From: a bacterium
GTDB lineage: Bacteria; Patescibacteriota; Microgenomatia; UBA1406; GWC2-37-13
Assembly (NCBI GenBank): GCA_021825445.1
Contig: JAKAHA010000002.1
Span: 1-64,000 of the forward strand
Length of the DNA: 64,000 bases
Direction: 5' to 3'
Notes under the pieces: generated by a model
The model's input: the letters and a program-made list of their open reading frames with translations, nothing else
What the model was told of the DNA's origin: nothing
Databases searched by the model: none
Translations under genes and position numbers: made by a program
Shown here: piece by piece, positions 51,808 to 58,559 of the stretch
Layout of the letters: every line of letters begins with the position of its first letter
Position numbering within the stretch: position 1 is the stretch's first letter

Positions 51808-52118
51808 AAAAACTTATTCCAACCATTATTCAAGACTATAAATCAAAGGCAGTTTATATGCTTGGATATTCTAATGCTAAATCTTTAGAAAAAACTAAGA
51901 AAACCAGATATGTCTGGTTTTGGAGTCGCAGTCGGAAAAAACTTTGGACGAAGGGCGAAGAATCAGGAAATAAATTAAAGGTTAAGGAAATATATTTTGA
52001 CTGTGATAGGGATACAATTTTAATCAAAGCCTTACTTATAGGCAAAAATGTCTGTCACACCGGAAATTTATCTTGTTTTTCAAAGTTGTCATTTCCACGA
52101 AGGCGGGAATCCAGTTAA
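51804..52118 (+). CDS. hisI: Phosphoribosyl-AMP cyclohydrolase
   Basis: 104 residues. [33 protein letters not shown] and [12 protein letters not shown] match HisI, with the zinc Cys residues present. The last ~10 residues (SFPRRRESS) and the stop come from a palindromic repeat; family proteins normally end just after SCF. No HisE domain is fused; hisE follows separately. Confidence 0.93.
   Translation: MKKLIPTIIQDYKSKAVYMLGYSNAKSLEKTKKTRYVWFWSRSRKKLWTKGEESGNKLKVKEIYFDCDRDTILIKALLIGKNVCHTGNLSCFSKLSFPRRRESS
52086..52114. repeat. Half element of the TCATTCCC family at the end of hisI
   Basis: TTGTCATTTCCACGAAGGCG then GGAATCCAG, followed directly by TTAA supplying the hisI stop. Confidence 0.85.
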
Positions 52119-52128
52119 ACACAAACAT

Positions 52129-52404
52129 ATGAAACTTAATAATTTGATAGAAATAATCCGAGATCGAAAGCTTAAAATGCCAACTAATTCGTATGTGGCT
52201 TCCCTATTCAGATTAGGAGAAGATCGGATTATTCAAAAAGTTGGTGAAGAAGCCATCGAAGTAGTGATCGCGGCAAAAAATAAAAACAAACAAAGAATTA
52301 TTTCAGAAGTTTCCGATCTAATATTTCAACTATTTATTCTTTTAACTTTAAAAGAAATTACTTTATCAGATATAGAAAAAGAGTTGGAAAGTCGAACTAA
52401 ATAA
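52129..52404 (+). CDS. hisE: Phosphoribosyl-ATP pyrophosphatase
   Basis: 91 residues from MKLNNLIEIIRDRKLKMP. The MazG-like helix motif GEDRIIQKVGEEAIEVVIAAKN and ISEVSDLIFQLFILL are the HisE metal-binding helices. It removes pyrophosphate from PR-ATP, before HisI. Last gene of the his operon, convergent with the alkD-like gene. Confidence 0.95.
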   Translation: MKLNNLIEIIRDRKLKMPTNSYVASLFRLGEDRIIQKVGEEAIEVVIAAKNKNKQRIISEVSDLIFQLFILLTLKEITLSDIEKELESRTK

Positions 52405-52408
52405 AATA

Positions 52409-53107
52409 TTATTTTGCTAAAAAATGTTTTCTTTCATTGTCAGAAAATTTTTCTATGGCATATCTAAGCATTGTTCGTGGCATCGTTTTATAATGTTTGT
52501 TTAAGAAATCTGTCTCTGTTTTTTTATCTTTTTTCCCAACTTCACGGAGTGCCCAGCCAACTGCTTTGTGAATCAAGTCATGTTTATCACTTAAATGAAT
52601 CTCCGAAATTTTTAATGTATCTTCAAATTGATTTTCACGAATAAATGCAAAAGTAGAAATAATTGCAATTCTCTTTTCCCATAGATTTTTTGATTTTGCC
52701 AATTTATATAAAATCTTTCTGTCTTTGTCGAGTAACCAATTTCCTAAAATATAATGACAAGAAAGATCAACGAGATCCCAATTATTGATTTTTTTGGTGT
52801 TTTTTAAATAAAAATTAACTATCTCTTCTTTAAATTTATTATCATCTATTTTTTCGTATTTTAATCTTAAAATCATCAAAGCGGAAAGACGATATTCATG
52901 GATTTTGCTATCCAGTAGTTTTTGCAAATCATCTAATTGAAGTGTTTGATATTTTTTACTGATTTCTCGAAGCTTAGGAACTGTAATCCCTATGAAGATA
53001 TCCCCTTCTCCATATTGCCCTTTTCCCGTTTTAAAAAACCAGCTTAAATTTTTTGCTCTTTCTGGATCAGCTATTTTTTCTAATTCATTATAAAAAAACT
53101 GCAACAT
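52409..53107 (-). CDS. AlkD-like DNA alkylation repair HEAT-repeat protein
   Basis: 232 residues. FFKTGKGQYGEGDIFIGITVPKLR, YRLSALMILRLKYEK, NNWDLVDLSCHYILGNWL and HKAVGWALREVGKKDK follow the AlkD family of HEAT-like DNA glycosylases for N3- and N7-alkylpurines. The catalytic Asp region NNWDLVD is kept. Located between the his operon and the polysaccharide genes. Confidence 0.9.
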   Translation of the reverse strand: MLQFFYNELEKIADPERAKNLSWFFKTGKGQYGEGDIFIGITVPKLREISKKYQTLQLDDLQKLLDSKIHEYRLSALMILRLKYEKIDDNKFKEEIVNFYLKNTKKINNWDLVDLSCHYILGNWLLDKDRKILYKLAKSKNLWEKRIAIISTFAFIRENQFEDTLKISEIHLSDKHDLIHKAVGWALREVGKKDKKTETDFLNKHYKTMPRTMLRYAIEKFSDNERKHFLAK

Positions 53108-53143
53108 ATTTAATAATAATTATACAATCAAATGTTATTTTGT

Positions 53144-53149
53144 TATAAT
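53144..53149 (+). promoter_or_regulatory. -10 element for leaderless epimerase gene at 53157
   Basis: TATAAT, seven bases, ATG. Probably starts the polysaccharide operon 53157-55635. Confidence 0.55.
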
Positions 53150-53156
53150 TTACCTT

Positions 53157-53795
53157 ATGAAAATTTTAGATGTAAGCTCGGTTATTTTTCCCGAAATTAA
53201 AGTAATTAAATACGCTCGTTTTGTTGACACACGTGGATTTTTCACCGAGATTTACAGGAAAAGTGATTTTCAGAAAATCGATTTTTTAAAAAATAAAGAG
53301 TTTTTGCAATGTAATGTTAGCAGTTCGGAAAAAGGAGTCATCCGAGGTCTTCACCTACAGTGGAACCCCTATCTTGATAAATTAGTAAGGGTTGTAAACG
53401 GAAGAATGATTGACTTGTTTCTTGATATTCGTCTAAATTCCCCAACATTTGGGAAAATTGGTACATATGAGTTAGTTGGACACGATGATAAAGAATATAA
53501 TGAGTGGATTTGGATCCCAAAGGGTTTTGCTCATGGAAGTGTTTTTAAAGAAAAAACTACTATTGAATACTTTTGTACATCAGAGTATAGCCCTCAAACG
53601 GAAGCATCCATTTATCCTCTAGCTCCAGATATTGACTGGTCTCTAACCGACATATCTATCAAGATTTTTTTCAATGATTTTGTTAATAACGAATCACTTA
53701 TGTCAGAGAAAGATAAAAAAGGTTTTACTTTGGCTCAATGGTTAAAAGATGAAAAGTCAAAAAACTTTATTTATGACGACCAAAATAGAGTTTAA
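53157..53795 (+). CDS. dTDP-4-dehydrorhamnose 3,5-epimerase-like protein
   Basis: 212 residues. DTRGFFTEIYRKSDF, NVSSSEKGVIRGLHLQW (catalytic His in RGLHxQ), GRMIDLFLDIRLNSPTFGK and IWIPKGFAHG are RmlC-family motifs. The usual downstream Tyr/Asp signature is present as DIDWSL. No rmlA, rmlB or rmlD is nearby, so the sugar could differ from rhamnose. It overlaps the aminotransferase gene by 23 bases. Confidence 0.85.
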   Translation: MKILDVSSVIFPEIKVIKYARFVDTRGFFTEIYRKSDFQKIDFLKNKEFLQCNVSSSEKGVIRGLHLQWNPYLDKLVRVVNGRMIDLFLDIRLNSPTFGKIGTYELVGHDDKEYNEWIWIPKGFAHGSVFKEKTTIEYFCTSEYSPQTEASIYPLAPDIDWSLTDISIKIFFNDFVNNESLMSEKDKKGFTLAQWLKDEKSKNFIYDDQNRV

Positions 53796-54879
53796 TGATC
53801 TTAATATTCGTGCAAAAAAATATCGTAGTGAAATTAAAAAGTTGATTGACAAAGTAATTGATTCTAATTATTGTCTTAATGGACCTGAAAATAGAAAGCT
53901 TGAAAAAAACCTTTTGCATTTTTTAAAAAATGGATTTATTACAACGGTTTCTTCAGGTCACGATGCAATTTTTTTAACTCTCAAGTCTTTAAAATTAAAT
54001 AAAGAGGATGAGGTTATTTTTCCTGTCAATTCTAATCCAACCGCTTTCCCAATTGCCCAAACGGGTGTCACACTTATACCCTGTGACGTTGATAAAAATG
54101 GATTAATTGATCCAAAAGAAATTTTAAAAAAACTTTCAAAAAATACACGAGCTATAGTAGTCACTCATCTTTACGGACTGGTCTGCGATGTAGATAAAAT
54201 AAAAGAAATTATAGGAGATAAAAATACTTTTTTAATTGAGGACTGTGCCCAAGCTTTTGGAAGTCAATATAAAAATAAGTCTGTTGGAACTTTAGGTGAT
54301 TTTGGATGCTTTTCTTTTTATCCAACTAAAAATCTAGGTACATTAGGAGATGGAGGTGCTATTTGGATAAAAAATAAAGATTTTTATAATTATATTTGTT
54401 TGGCAAAATATTACGGTGAGAAAAAAAGATATTATAGTCGATTTATTTCTGGTCATAGTCGTATACCTGAAATTCAAGCCGGCATTTTGAATATTTATTT
54501 TAAAAATATTAAGCAGGAATTAAATTCCAGAATTCAACTGGCTAAATATTTTTATAAAAAAATTAATGAAGAAAAATTAAACAATTATATTGTGCCGTTA
54601 GATAATAATTACCTATCACCTCTTCACCTATTTGTTATTAAAGCAAAAAAAAGAAATAAATTGATAAAATATTTAAAAAGTAAGGGAATTCCAACCCTTA
54701 TTCACTATCCTTATCCTATTCATTTGATACCTGCTTTTTCTTATCTTGGTTATAAATCTAAAGATTTTTTGATCGCCGAGCGGTTGGCAAAAAATATACT
54801 AAGTCTTCCATTTCATCCGATGATAACGAAAAAACAAGTTGATTATATTTTTACTATTATTCATAAATTTTATTATTAG
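53773..54879 (+). CDS. DegT/DnrJ/EryC1-family sugar aminotransferase
   Basis: 368 residues. SSGHDAIFLTLKSL, FPVNSNPTAFPIAQTG, EDCAQAFGSQY and FSFYPTKNLGTLGDGGAIW, with the PLP Lys in PTKNLG, define the family, which makes amino-deoxy sugars. The His-rich C-terminal LIHYPYPIH is typical. It forms a unit with the epimerase upstream and a glycosyltransferase downstream. Confidence 0.9.
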   Translation: MTTKIEFNDLNIRAKKYRSEIKKLIDKVIDSNYCLNGPENRKLEKNLLHFLKNGFITTVSSGHDAIFLTLKSLKLNKEDEVIFPVNSNPTAFPIAQTGVTLIPCDVDKNGLIDPKEILKKLSKNTRAIVVTHLYGLVCDVDKIKEIIGDKNTFLIEDCAQAFGSQYKNKSVGTLGDFGCFSFYPTKNLGTLGDGGAIWIKNKDFYNYICLAKYYGEKKRYYSRFISGHSRIPEIQAGILNIYFKNIKQELNSRIQLAKYFYKKINEEKLNNYIVPLDNNYLSPLHLFVIKAKKRNKLIKYLKSKGIPTLIHYPYPIHLIPAFSYLGYKSKDFLIAERLAKNILSLPFHPMITKKQVDYIFTIIHKFYY

Positions 54880-54930
54880 TTTTGATTATGATTTTTTTAA
54901 CCTCTTTTTTTGAGGCTATTTATTGACTAA

Positions 54931-55635
54931 ATGAAAAAACTAAAAAGTCTAAGTATATTTTTCCCCTTCCTTAATGACGAAAAAACTGTTGCTAAGGCAA
55001 TCGGTCTTGCTTACTCTGAAGGAAGTAAATTTACCGATGATCTGGAAGTTATTGCCATAAATGGCGGAAAATCTCGTGATAAAACTTTTTTGGAAATCAA
55101 AAAACAAAAGAAAAAATATCTCAATTTGATAATTATTGACAAAACTGAAAATGACGAAGGTTATGCCGTAATCAAATATGGATTATTCAAAGCATCAAAG
55201 GACTGGGTTTTTTATACAGACGGAGATCTTCAATATGATATTAAAGAATTTTCCAAATTGGTGGATAAACAAATTCAAACTCGAGTCGACGTTGTTAATG
55301 GCTATAAAAAAAATCGAAACGATAATGCACTTCGAAAAATATTTGGTTTTTTATATCAAAAAATTTCAAAATATTTATTTAAATTGCCTATAAGCGATCT
55401 TGACTGTGATTTTAGGCTTATTAGGAAAAGATTTTTTAAAAAAATTGTTTTAAAATCTCAAAATTCATCAATACTGCTTGAAATGATTAAAAAACTAGAA
55501 AAGTGTGGGGCAAAATTTTCTGAAGTTGAAATTACACATTATCCTCGCCAATATGGTCAATCAAATTACAAAGTTTTTAATCTTTTTAAAGAAAAAATAT
55601 TTGGTGACTATAAAGTTTTTAAATCACTTAAATAA
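54931..55635 (+). CDS. Glycosyltransferase family 2 (polyprenyl-phosphate sugar type)
   Basis: 234 residues. GT-A fold: LSIFFPFLNDEKTVAKAI, the metal-binding motif YTDGDLQYDIKEF (DGDxQxD), and DLDCDFRLIRK. It resembles DPM1/ArnC-like enzymes that load a sugar on a polyprenyl phosphate, but no membrane anchor follows. Part of the sugar-modification unit. Confidence 0.85.
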   Translation: MKKLKSLSIFFPFLNDEKTVAKAIGLAYSEGSKFTDDLEVIAINGGKSRDKTFLEIKKQKKKYLNLIIIDKTENDEGYAVIKYGLFKASKDWVFYTDGDLQYDIKEFSKLVDKQIQTRVDVVNGYKKNRNDNALRKIFGFLYQKISKYLFKLPISDLDCDFRLIRKRFFKKIVLKSQNSSILLEMIKKLEKCGAKFSEVEITHYPRQYGQSNYKVFNLFKEKIFGDYKVFKSLK

Positions 55636-55658
55636 ATCCTAATTTCCTTCATTTATAG

Positions 55659-55664
55659 TATAAT
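55659..55664 (+). promoter_or_regulatory. -10 element upstream of the interrupted tRNA copy
   Basis: TATAAT 14 bases before the first base of the truncated tRNA at 55678. This is probably the original tRNA promoter. Confidence 0.5.
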
Positions 55665-55677
55665 TTACCAATTAATT

Positions 55678-55759
55678 GCTATCGTAGCTCAGCGGTACCT
55701 GCCCGCAACGCCTTCGCAAGCTCGACTTGCGTGGCAGGCGGGGAGCACCCGTTTTATAA
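55678..55759 (+). pseudogene. Truncated, interrupted tRNA(CAU) copy
   Basis: The first 20 bases of the intact tRNA at 56001 recur at 55678-55697. After a 45-base insert the copy continues with GAGCACCCGTTT and then TATAA (CATAA in the intact gene) to 55759, where it ends in the anticodon loop. Confidence 0.9.
55698..55742. mobile_element. GC-rich palindromic insert, copy 2, in the tRNA D-arm
   Basis: CCTGCC and GGCAGG pair at the ends, with CGCAA/TTGCG inside. Shares ends with the insert at 29695-29728. It sits exactly between the D-loop and the second half of the D-stem of the tRNA copy. Confidence 0.75.
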
Positions 55760-55763
55760 CATT

Positions 55764-56000
55764 ATGTTTTATACATATGTTTTGGAAAGTACTGTAGATA
55801 AAAAATTATATATTGGTTTTACTGGAAATTTAAAAAAAAGAGTTAGTGAACATAATCAAGGACAAGTAATGGCAACGAAATCAAGAAGACCGTTAATATT
55901 AATATATTATGAAGCTTGTTTGAATGAAGGCAAAGCTATAAAAAGAGAAAAGTATTTTAAAACAGGATTTGGTAGAAGGTATTTAAAAGAAAGAATTTAA
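55764..56000 (+). CDS. GIY-YIG nuclease family protein
   Basis: 78 residues from MFYTYVLESTVDKKLYIGFTGN. The motif reads YTYVLE then LYIGFTGNLKKRVSEHN (GIY-YIG in its YTY/YIG form, catalytic Arg of the KKRVSEHN helix), then the Glu region LNEGKAIKREKYFK. It is a single-domain protein of the UPF0213/YhbQ size. Its stop codon TAA ends exactly where the intact tRNA begins, and a partial tRNA copy lies upstream, so the gene sits inside a duplicated tRNA target. Confidence 0.88.
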   Translation: MFYTYVLESTVDKKLYIGFTGNLKKRVSEHNQGQVMATKSRRPLILIYYEACLNEGKAIKREKYFKTGFGRRYLKERI

Positions 56001-56075
56001 GCTATCGTAGCTCAGCGGTAGAGCACCCGTTTCATAAGCGGGACGTCACAGGTTCGAATCCTGTCGATAGCACCA
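56001..56075 (+). tRNA. tRNA with CAT anticodon (Met elongator or Ile2)
   Basis: Acceptor GCTATCG/CGATAGC, D-arm GCTC/GAGC, anticodon stem CCCGT/GCGGG with loop TTCATAA, T-arm ACAGG/CCTGT with TTCGAAT. A73 and CCA are encoded. The G1-C72 pair rules out an initiator. Met-elongator versus lysidine-modified Ile cannot be decided by eye. Confidence 0.95.
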
Positions 56076-56139
56076 AGCTTTCTTACTCACGTACAATCTG
56101 ATTTTGTTAATGAAGTGCCAGGTTCCGTGTTTTATGTAT

Positions 56140-56349
56140 TTATTTAACCGGCGTATAATTAAACAGTGTACCTTTAGAAAATGTTGTTACCTGGTTTTTA
56201 TTCTTCATAGTTGAAGTTGAAACACACCGAGCCGACACATCTTCTAGAATTATAATCTTGCAAGTATTATGTTTTCTTGCTCGAACTGGTTTTTCTAGTT
56301 TATATACCGATTGATTAAAACCTACTGTTGATCCTTTTGGAATCTCCAT
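56140..56349 (-). CDS. Small orphan protein, 69 residues
   Basis: Not recognised. Basic, with RKHNTCKIIILEDVSARC and a Thr/Ser-rich end. TTGAAT, 16 bases, TATAAT lies upstream on the minus strand, followed by about 17 untranslated bases, which supports it being expressed. Confidence 0.5.
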   Translation of the reverse strand: MEIPKGSTVGFNQSVYKLEKPVRARKHNTCKIIILEDVSARCVSTSTMKNKNQVTTFSKGTLFNYTPVK

Positions 56350-56480
56350 ATGAATTTTTAATTGACATTATATTAAAATTAACAATTAATTCAATATTGA
56401 ACGTTTTCTTGTTGTTTATAAACAACAAAGAATAACCTGCTTTTTAGCCTTCTTTTGTAGACTATTAACGACAAGAGTAG

Positions 56481-56486
56481 TATAAT
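56481..56486 (+). promoter_or_regulatory. -10 element for the leaderless gene at 56493
   Basis: TATAAT, six bases, ATG. Confidence 0.55.
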
Positions 56487-56492
56487 CGGTTA

Positions 56493-56915
56493 ATGAGAAA
56501 AGTTTTTCTCGTAATTCTTGTTTTTCTTTCGCCCTTTATTTTTAGTAATCCTGTTTTTGCTCATCCAGGAAGGACTGCATCTGACGGATGTCACTATTGT
56601 AGAACGAGATGTGACTATTGGGGAGTTCCTTGGTACGAGAGACATTGTCATAATGGAGGCACTGTTCAAGGAGTTCAAGAATCTGCCCCTGTTTATAATC
56701 CACCAACTAGTACTCCAATTCCCTTACCAACATGGACACCTGCTCCAACTGAAACCCCAATACCAACGGATACACCTACTCCTACTATCACACTGACACC
56801 TATACCAACAAAAATAATCTCTGTCATAAAAAAAGCTACTTCTAAAAAAATCAGTAAGCCAAATAACAAAACTATCAAGAAGAAAACCTTTTGGCAGTGG
56901 TTATTTAATAGATAA
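56493..56915 (+). CDS. Secreted YHYH-type Cys/His-rich protein with Pro/Thr stalk
   Basis: 140 residues: a signal peptide (VFLVILVFLSPFIFSNPVFA), then HPGRTASDGCHYCRTRC and WYERHCHNGG, the small YHYH-like domain found after signal peptides in Bacilli and others. A Pro/Thr repeat region of about 45 residues follows (TPIPLPTWTPAPTETPIP), then a Lys-rich tail. It looks like an extracellular domain on a wall-spanning stalk. Function unknown. Confidence 0.75.
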   Translation: MRKVFLVILVFLSPFIFSNPVFAHPGRTASDGCHYCRTRCDYWGVPWYERHCHNGGTVQGVQESAPVYNPPTSTPIPLPTWTPAPTETPIPTDTPTPTITLTPIPTKIISVIKKATSKKISKPNNKTIKKKTFWQWLFNR

Positions 56916-57210
56916 AATTTCCTGAAAATTAAACTTCCTGTTGGTATTTTGAAACAATGAAGAAAATATTTTTAAATTATCTCCAAGTAAAATAGCCAAC
57001 TATAAATATTGTCTTTTCAAATACAAATGTGAAATAGACACACAAACAAGACTTGTATATGGAAAGGTACTCCTGTATTTAGTTCTTAGAATTTAAATAC
57101 AATTTTCAAAAATACAACAAAAATTTAGAACCAAAACGAAATTCTTTATGTAACTATTGTGACTACCAACAGATCTGTCCGGTTTTTAAAGAGAGATAAA
57201 TTTACTTTGG
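56916..57210. other. Intergenic stretch, nothing recognised
   Basis: About 295 AT-rich bases with no open frame above 15 codons, no tRNA and no clear hairpin. Confidence 0.6.
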
Positions 57211-57330
57211 TTATTTTCTTCTCAATTCTTTATCAAATTTTCCGAAAAAGATAAACATCAGAAAGAAGGCAATTAAAACTAATGCGTAACCTACTTGAAA
57301 TTTTCTAAAAAACTCAGTTAAATCAATCAT
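57211..57330 (-). CDS. Tiny membrane protein, 39 residues
   Basis: MIDLTEFFRKFQVGYALVL then IAFFLMFIFFGKFDKELRRK: one membrane helix flanked by charged ends. Its ATG overlaps the stop of the gene at 57323 by 8 bases, indicating coupling. Confidence 0.55.
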   Translation of the reverse strand: MIDLTEFFRKFQVGYALVLIAFFLMFIFFGKFDKELRRK

Positions 57331-57505
57331 AAGAAAAAGTGGCTCTTTCTAATTTTAAAGCCAAAGACAAACTAATAATAATTAAGATGAGATCAAATAT
57401 CAACACAAAAAGATTATTGATTGTCGGAACAGTTAGGATCAGAGTAGCGGCTATGTTAGTAAATAATGAAGAAAATACTCTCAAATGATATAGTTGAATA
57501 TTCAT
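57323..57505 (-). CDS. Small membrane protein, 60 residues
   Basis: Starts MNIQLYHLRVFSSLFTNIAA; two hydrophobic segments (NIAATLILTVPTI and LFVLIFDLILIIISLSLAL). Not recognised. It forms a two-gene unit with the 39-residue protein. Confidence 0.5.
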   Translation of the reverse strand: MNIQLYHLRVFSSLFTNIAATLILTVPTINNLFVLIFDLILIIISLSLALKLERATFSYD

Positions 57506-57654
57506 AATAATAATAACCAACAATTTTTTACATGTCAGTAGGTTATAGCCTACAAAATAACACAATTAGGATATGGAGACGGGATAATTTCGTCAATATA
57601 CCACTTATATTTAACGTTGCACGAGCTCTTACTGAAATTTTTATTAATTTTTGC

Positions 57655-57660
57655 TAAAAT
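57655..57660 (+). promoter_or_regulatory. Extended -10 element upstream of the GT2 gene at 57669
   Basis: TGCTAAAAT, eight bases before the ATG; probably drives the glycan operon 57669-63817. Confidence 0.45.
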
Positions 57661-57668
57661 TGAAGCTC

Positions 57669-58559
57669 ATGAAAACACCTAATCTCTCAATAGTGATTGT
57701 TTCTTACAACACAAGAAAAATTACTGAAGATTGTGTAGAATCTATTAATAGATCACTTACAAACACAAAAATAAAATATGAAATTATTGTTGTTGATAAT
57801 AATTCTTTGGACGGCTCTCAAGAAACGCTTCAAAAAATCGCAAAAGACAGAGCAAACCACCTAACTTATTTCCAAACCGGAAGCAATCTGGGCTTTGGTC
57901 GTGGAAATAATTTTGGCGTCAAGCGTGCAAACGGAAAATATATACTGCTTTTAAATACTGATATGATTGTCCTCAATCGTGCCATTGAAAAACTTTATAA
58001 TTTCTATGTTGTTCGGGAGAAACAGGTTCATTTTCTTGGAGCAAAACTTCTCAACAGTGATTTGACTCCTCAACCATCCGCCTGCAGATTTTTTACTTTA
58101 CCAGTTGTCTTTGCCACTTTACTTTTAAAAGGCGACTACTGGGGCTTAACTCGATCTTCACCCGATAAATTTTGTCGAGTCGATTGGATAAGTGGAGCCT
58201 GTATTATGACCACAAAAAAGTATTACCAACGTTTAGGTGGCTTTGACAAAGATATTTTTATGTACATGGAAGAAGTTGATCTACTATATCGTGCCAAAAA
58301 ATTAGGATTAAACACTTTTTTTTACCCTGAATCACAAATTATTCATTTGGGTTCAGCCTCATCCAACGGAAAGACTTTCCCAATTCTTCAAGTTTATAGG
58401 GGTTTTATATTTTTCTATAAAAAACACTTTTCCTTCTTCCATTTATTAATTCTTTATGCTATCTTAAAATTTAAAGCCATTATTGCGTTATTAATTGGTA
58501 AAATTAAAGGCAACCGGTATTTGATTAGTACCTATGAACAAGCTTTTAAAATTTCTTAA
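57669..58559 (+). CDS. Glycosyltransferase family 2 (rhamnosyltransferase-like)
   Basis: 296 residues. LSIVIVSYNTRKITEDCVESI, VVDNNSLDGSQE, LLLNTDMIVLN (metal site), ISGACIMTTKKYYQRLGGFDKDIFMYMEEVDL are those of WbbL-like GT2 enzymes. A hydrophobic C-terminal tail may contact the membrane. First gene of a five-gene glycan operon; overlaps the next by 26 bases. Confidence 0.9.
   Translation: MKTPNLSIVIVSYNTRKITEDCVESINRSLTNTKIKYEIIVVDNNSLDGSQETLQKIAKDRANHLTYFQTGSNLGFGRGNNFGVKRANGKYILLLNTDMIVLNRAIEKLYNFYVVREKQVHFLGAKLLNSDLTPQPSACRFFTLPVVFATLLLKGDYWGLTRSSPDKFCRVDWISGACIMTTKKYYQRLGGFDKDIFMYMEEVDLLYRAKKLGLNTFFYPESQIIHLGSASSNGKTFPILQVYRGFIFFYKKHFSFFHLLILYAILKFKAIIALLIGKIKGNRYLISTYEQAFKIS

Noticed and set aside
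52048..52128. 27-residue N-terminal extension of HisE
   Set aside because: It is the other frame of the hisI end and the palindromic repeat; the ATG at 52129 begins the conserved HisE helix.
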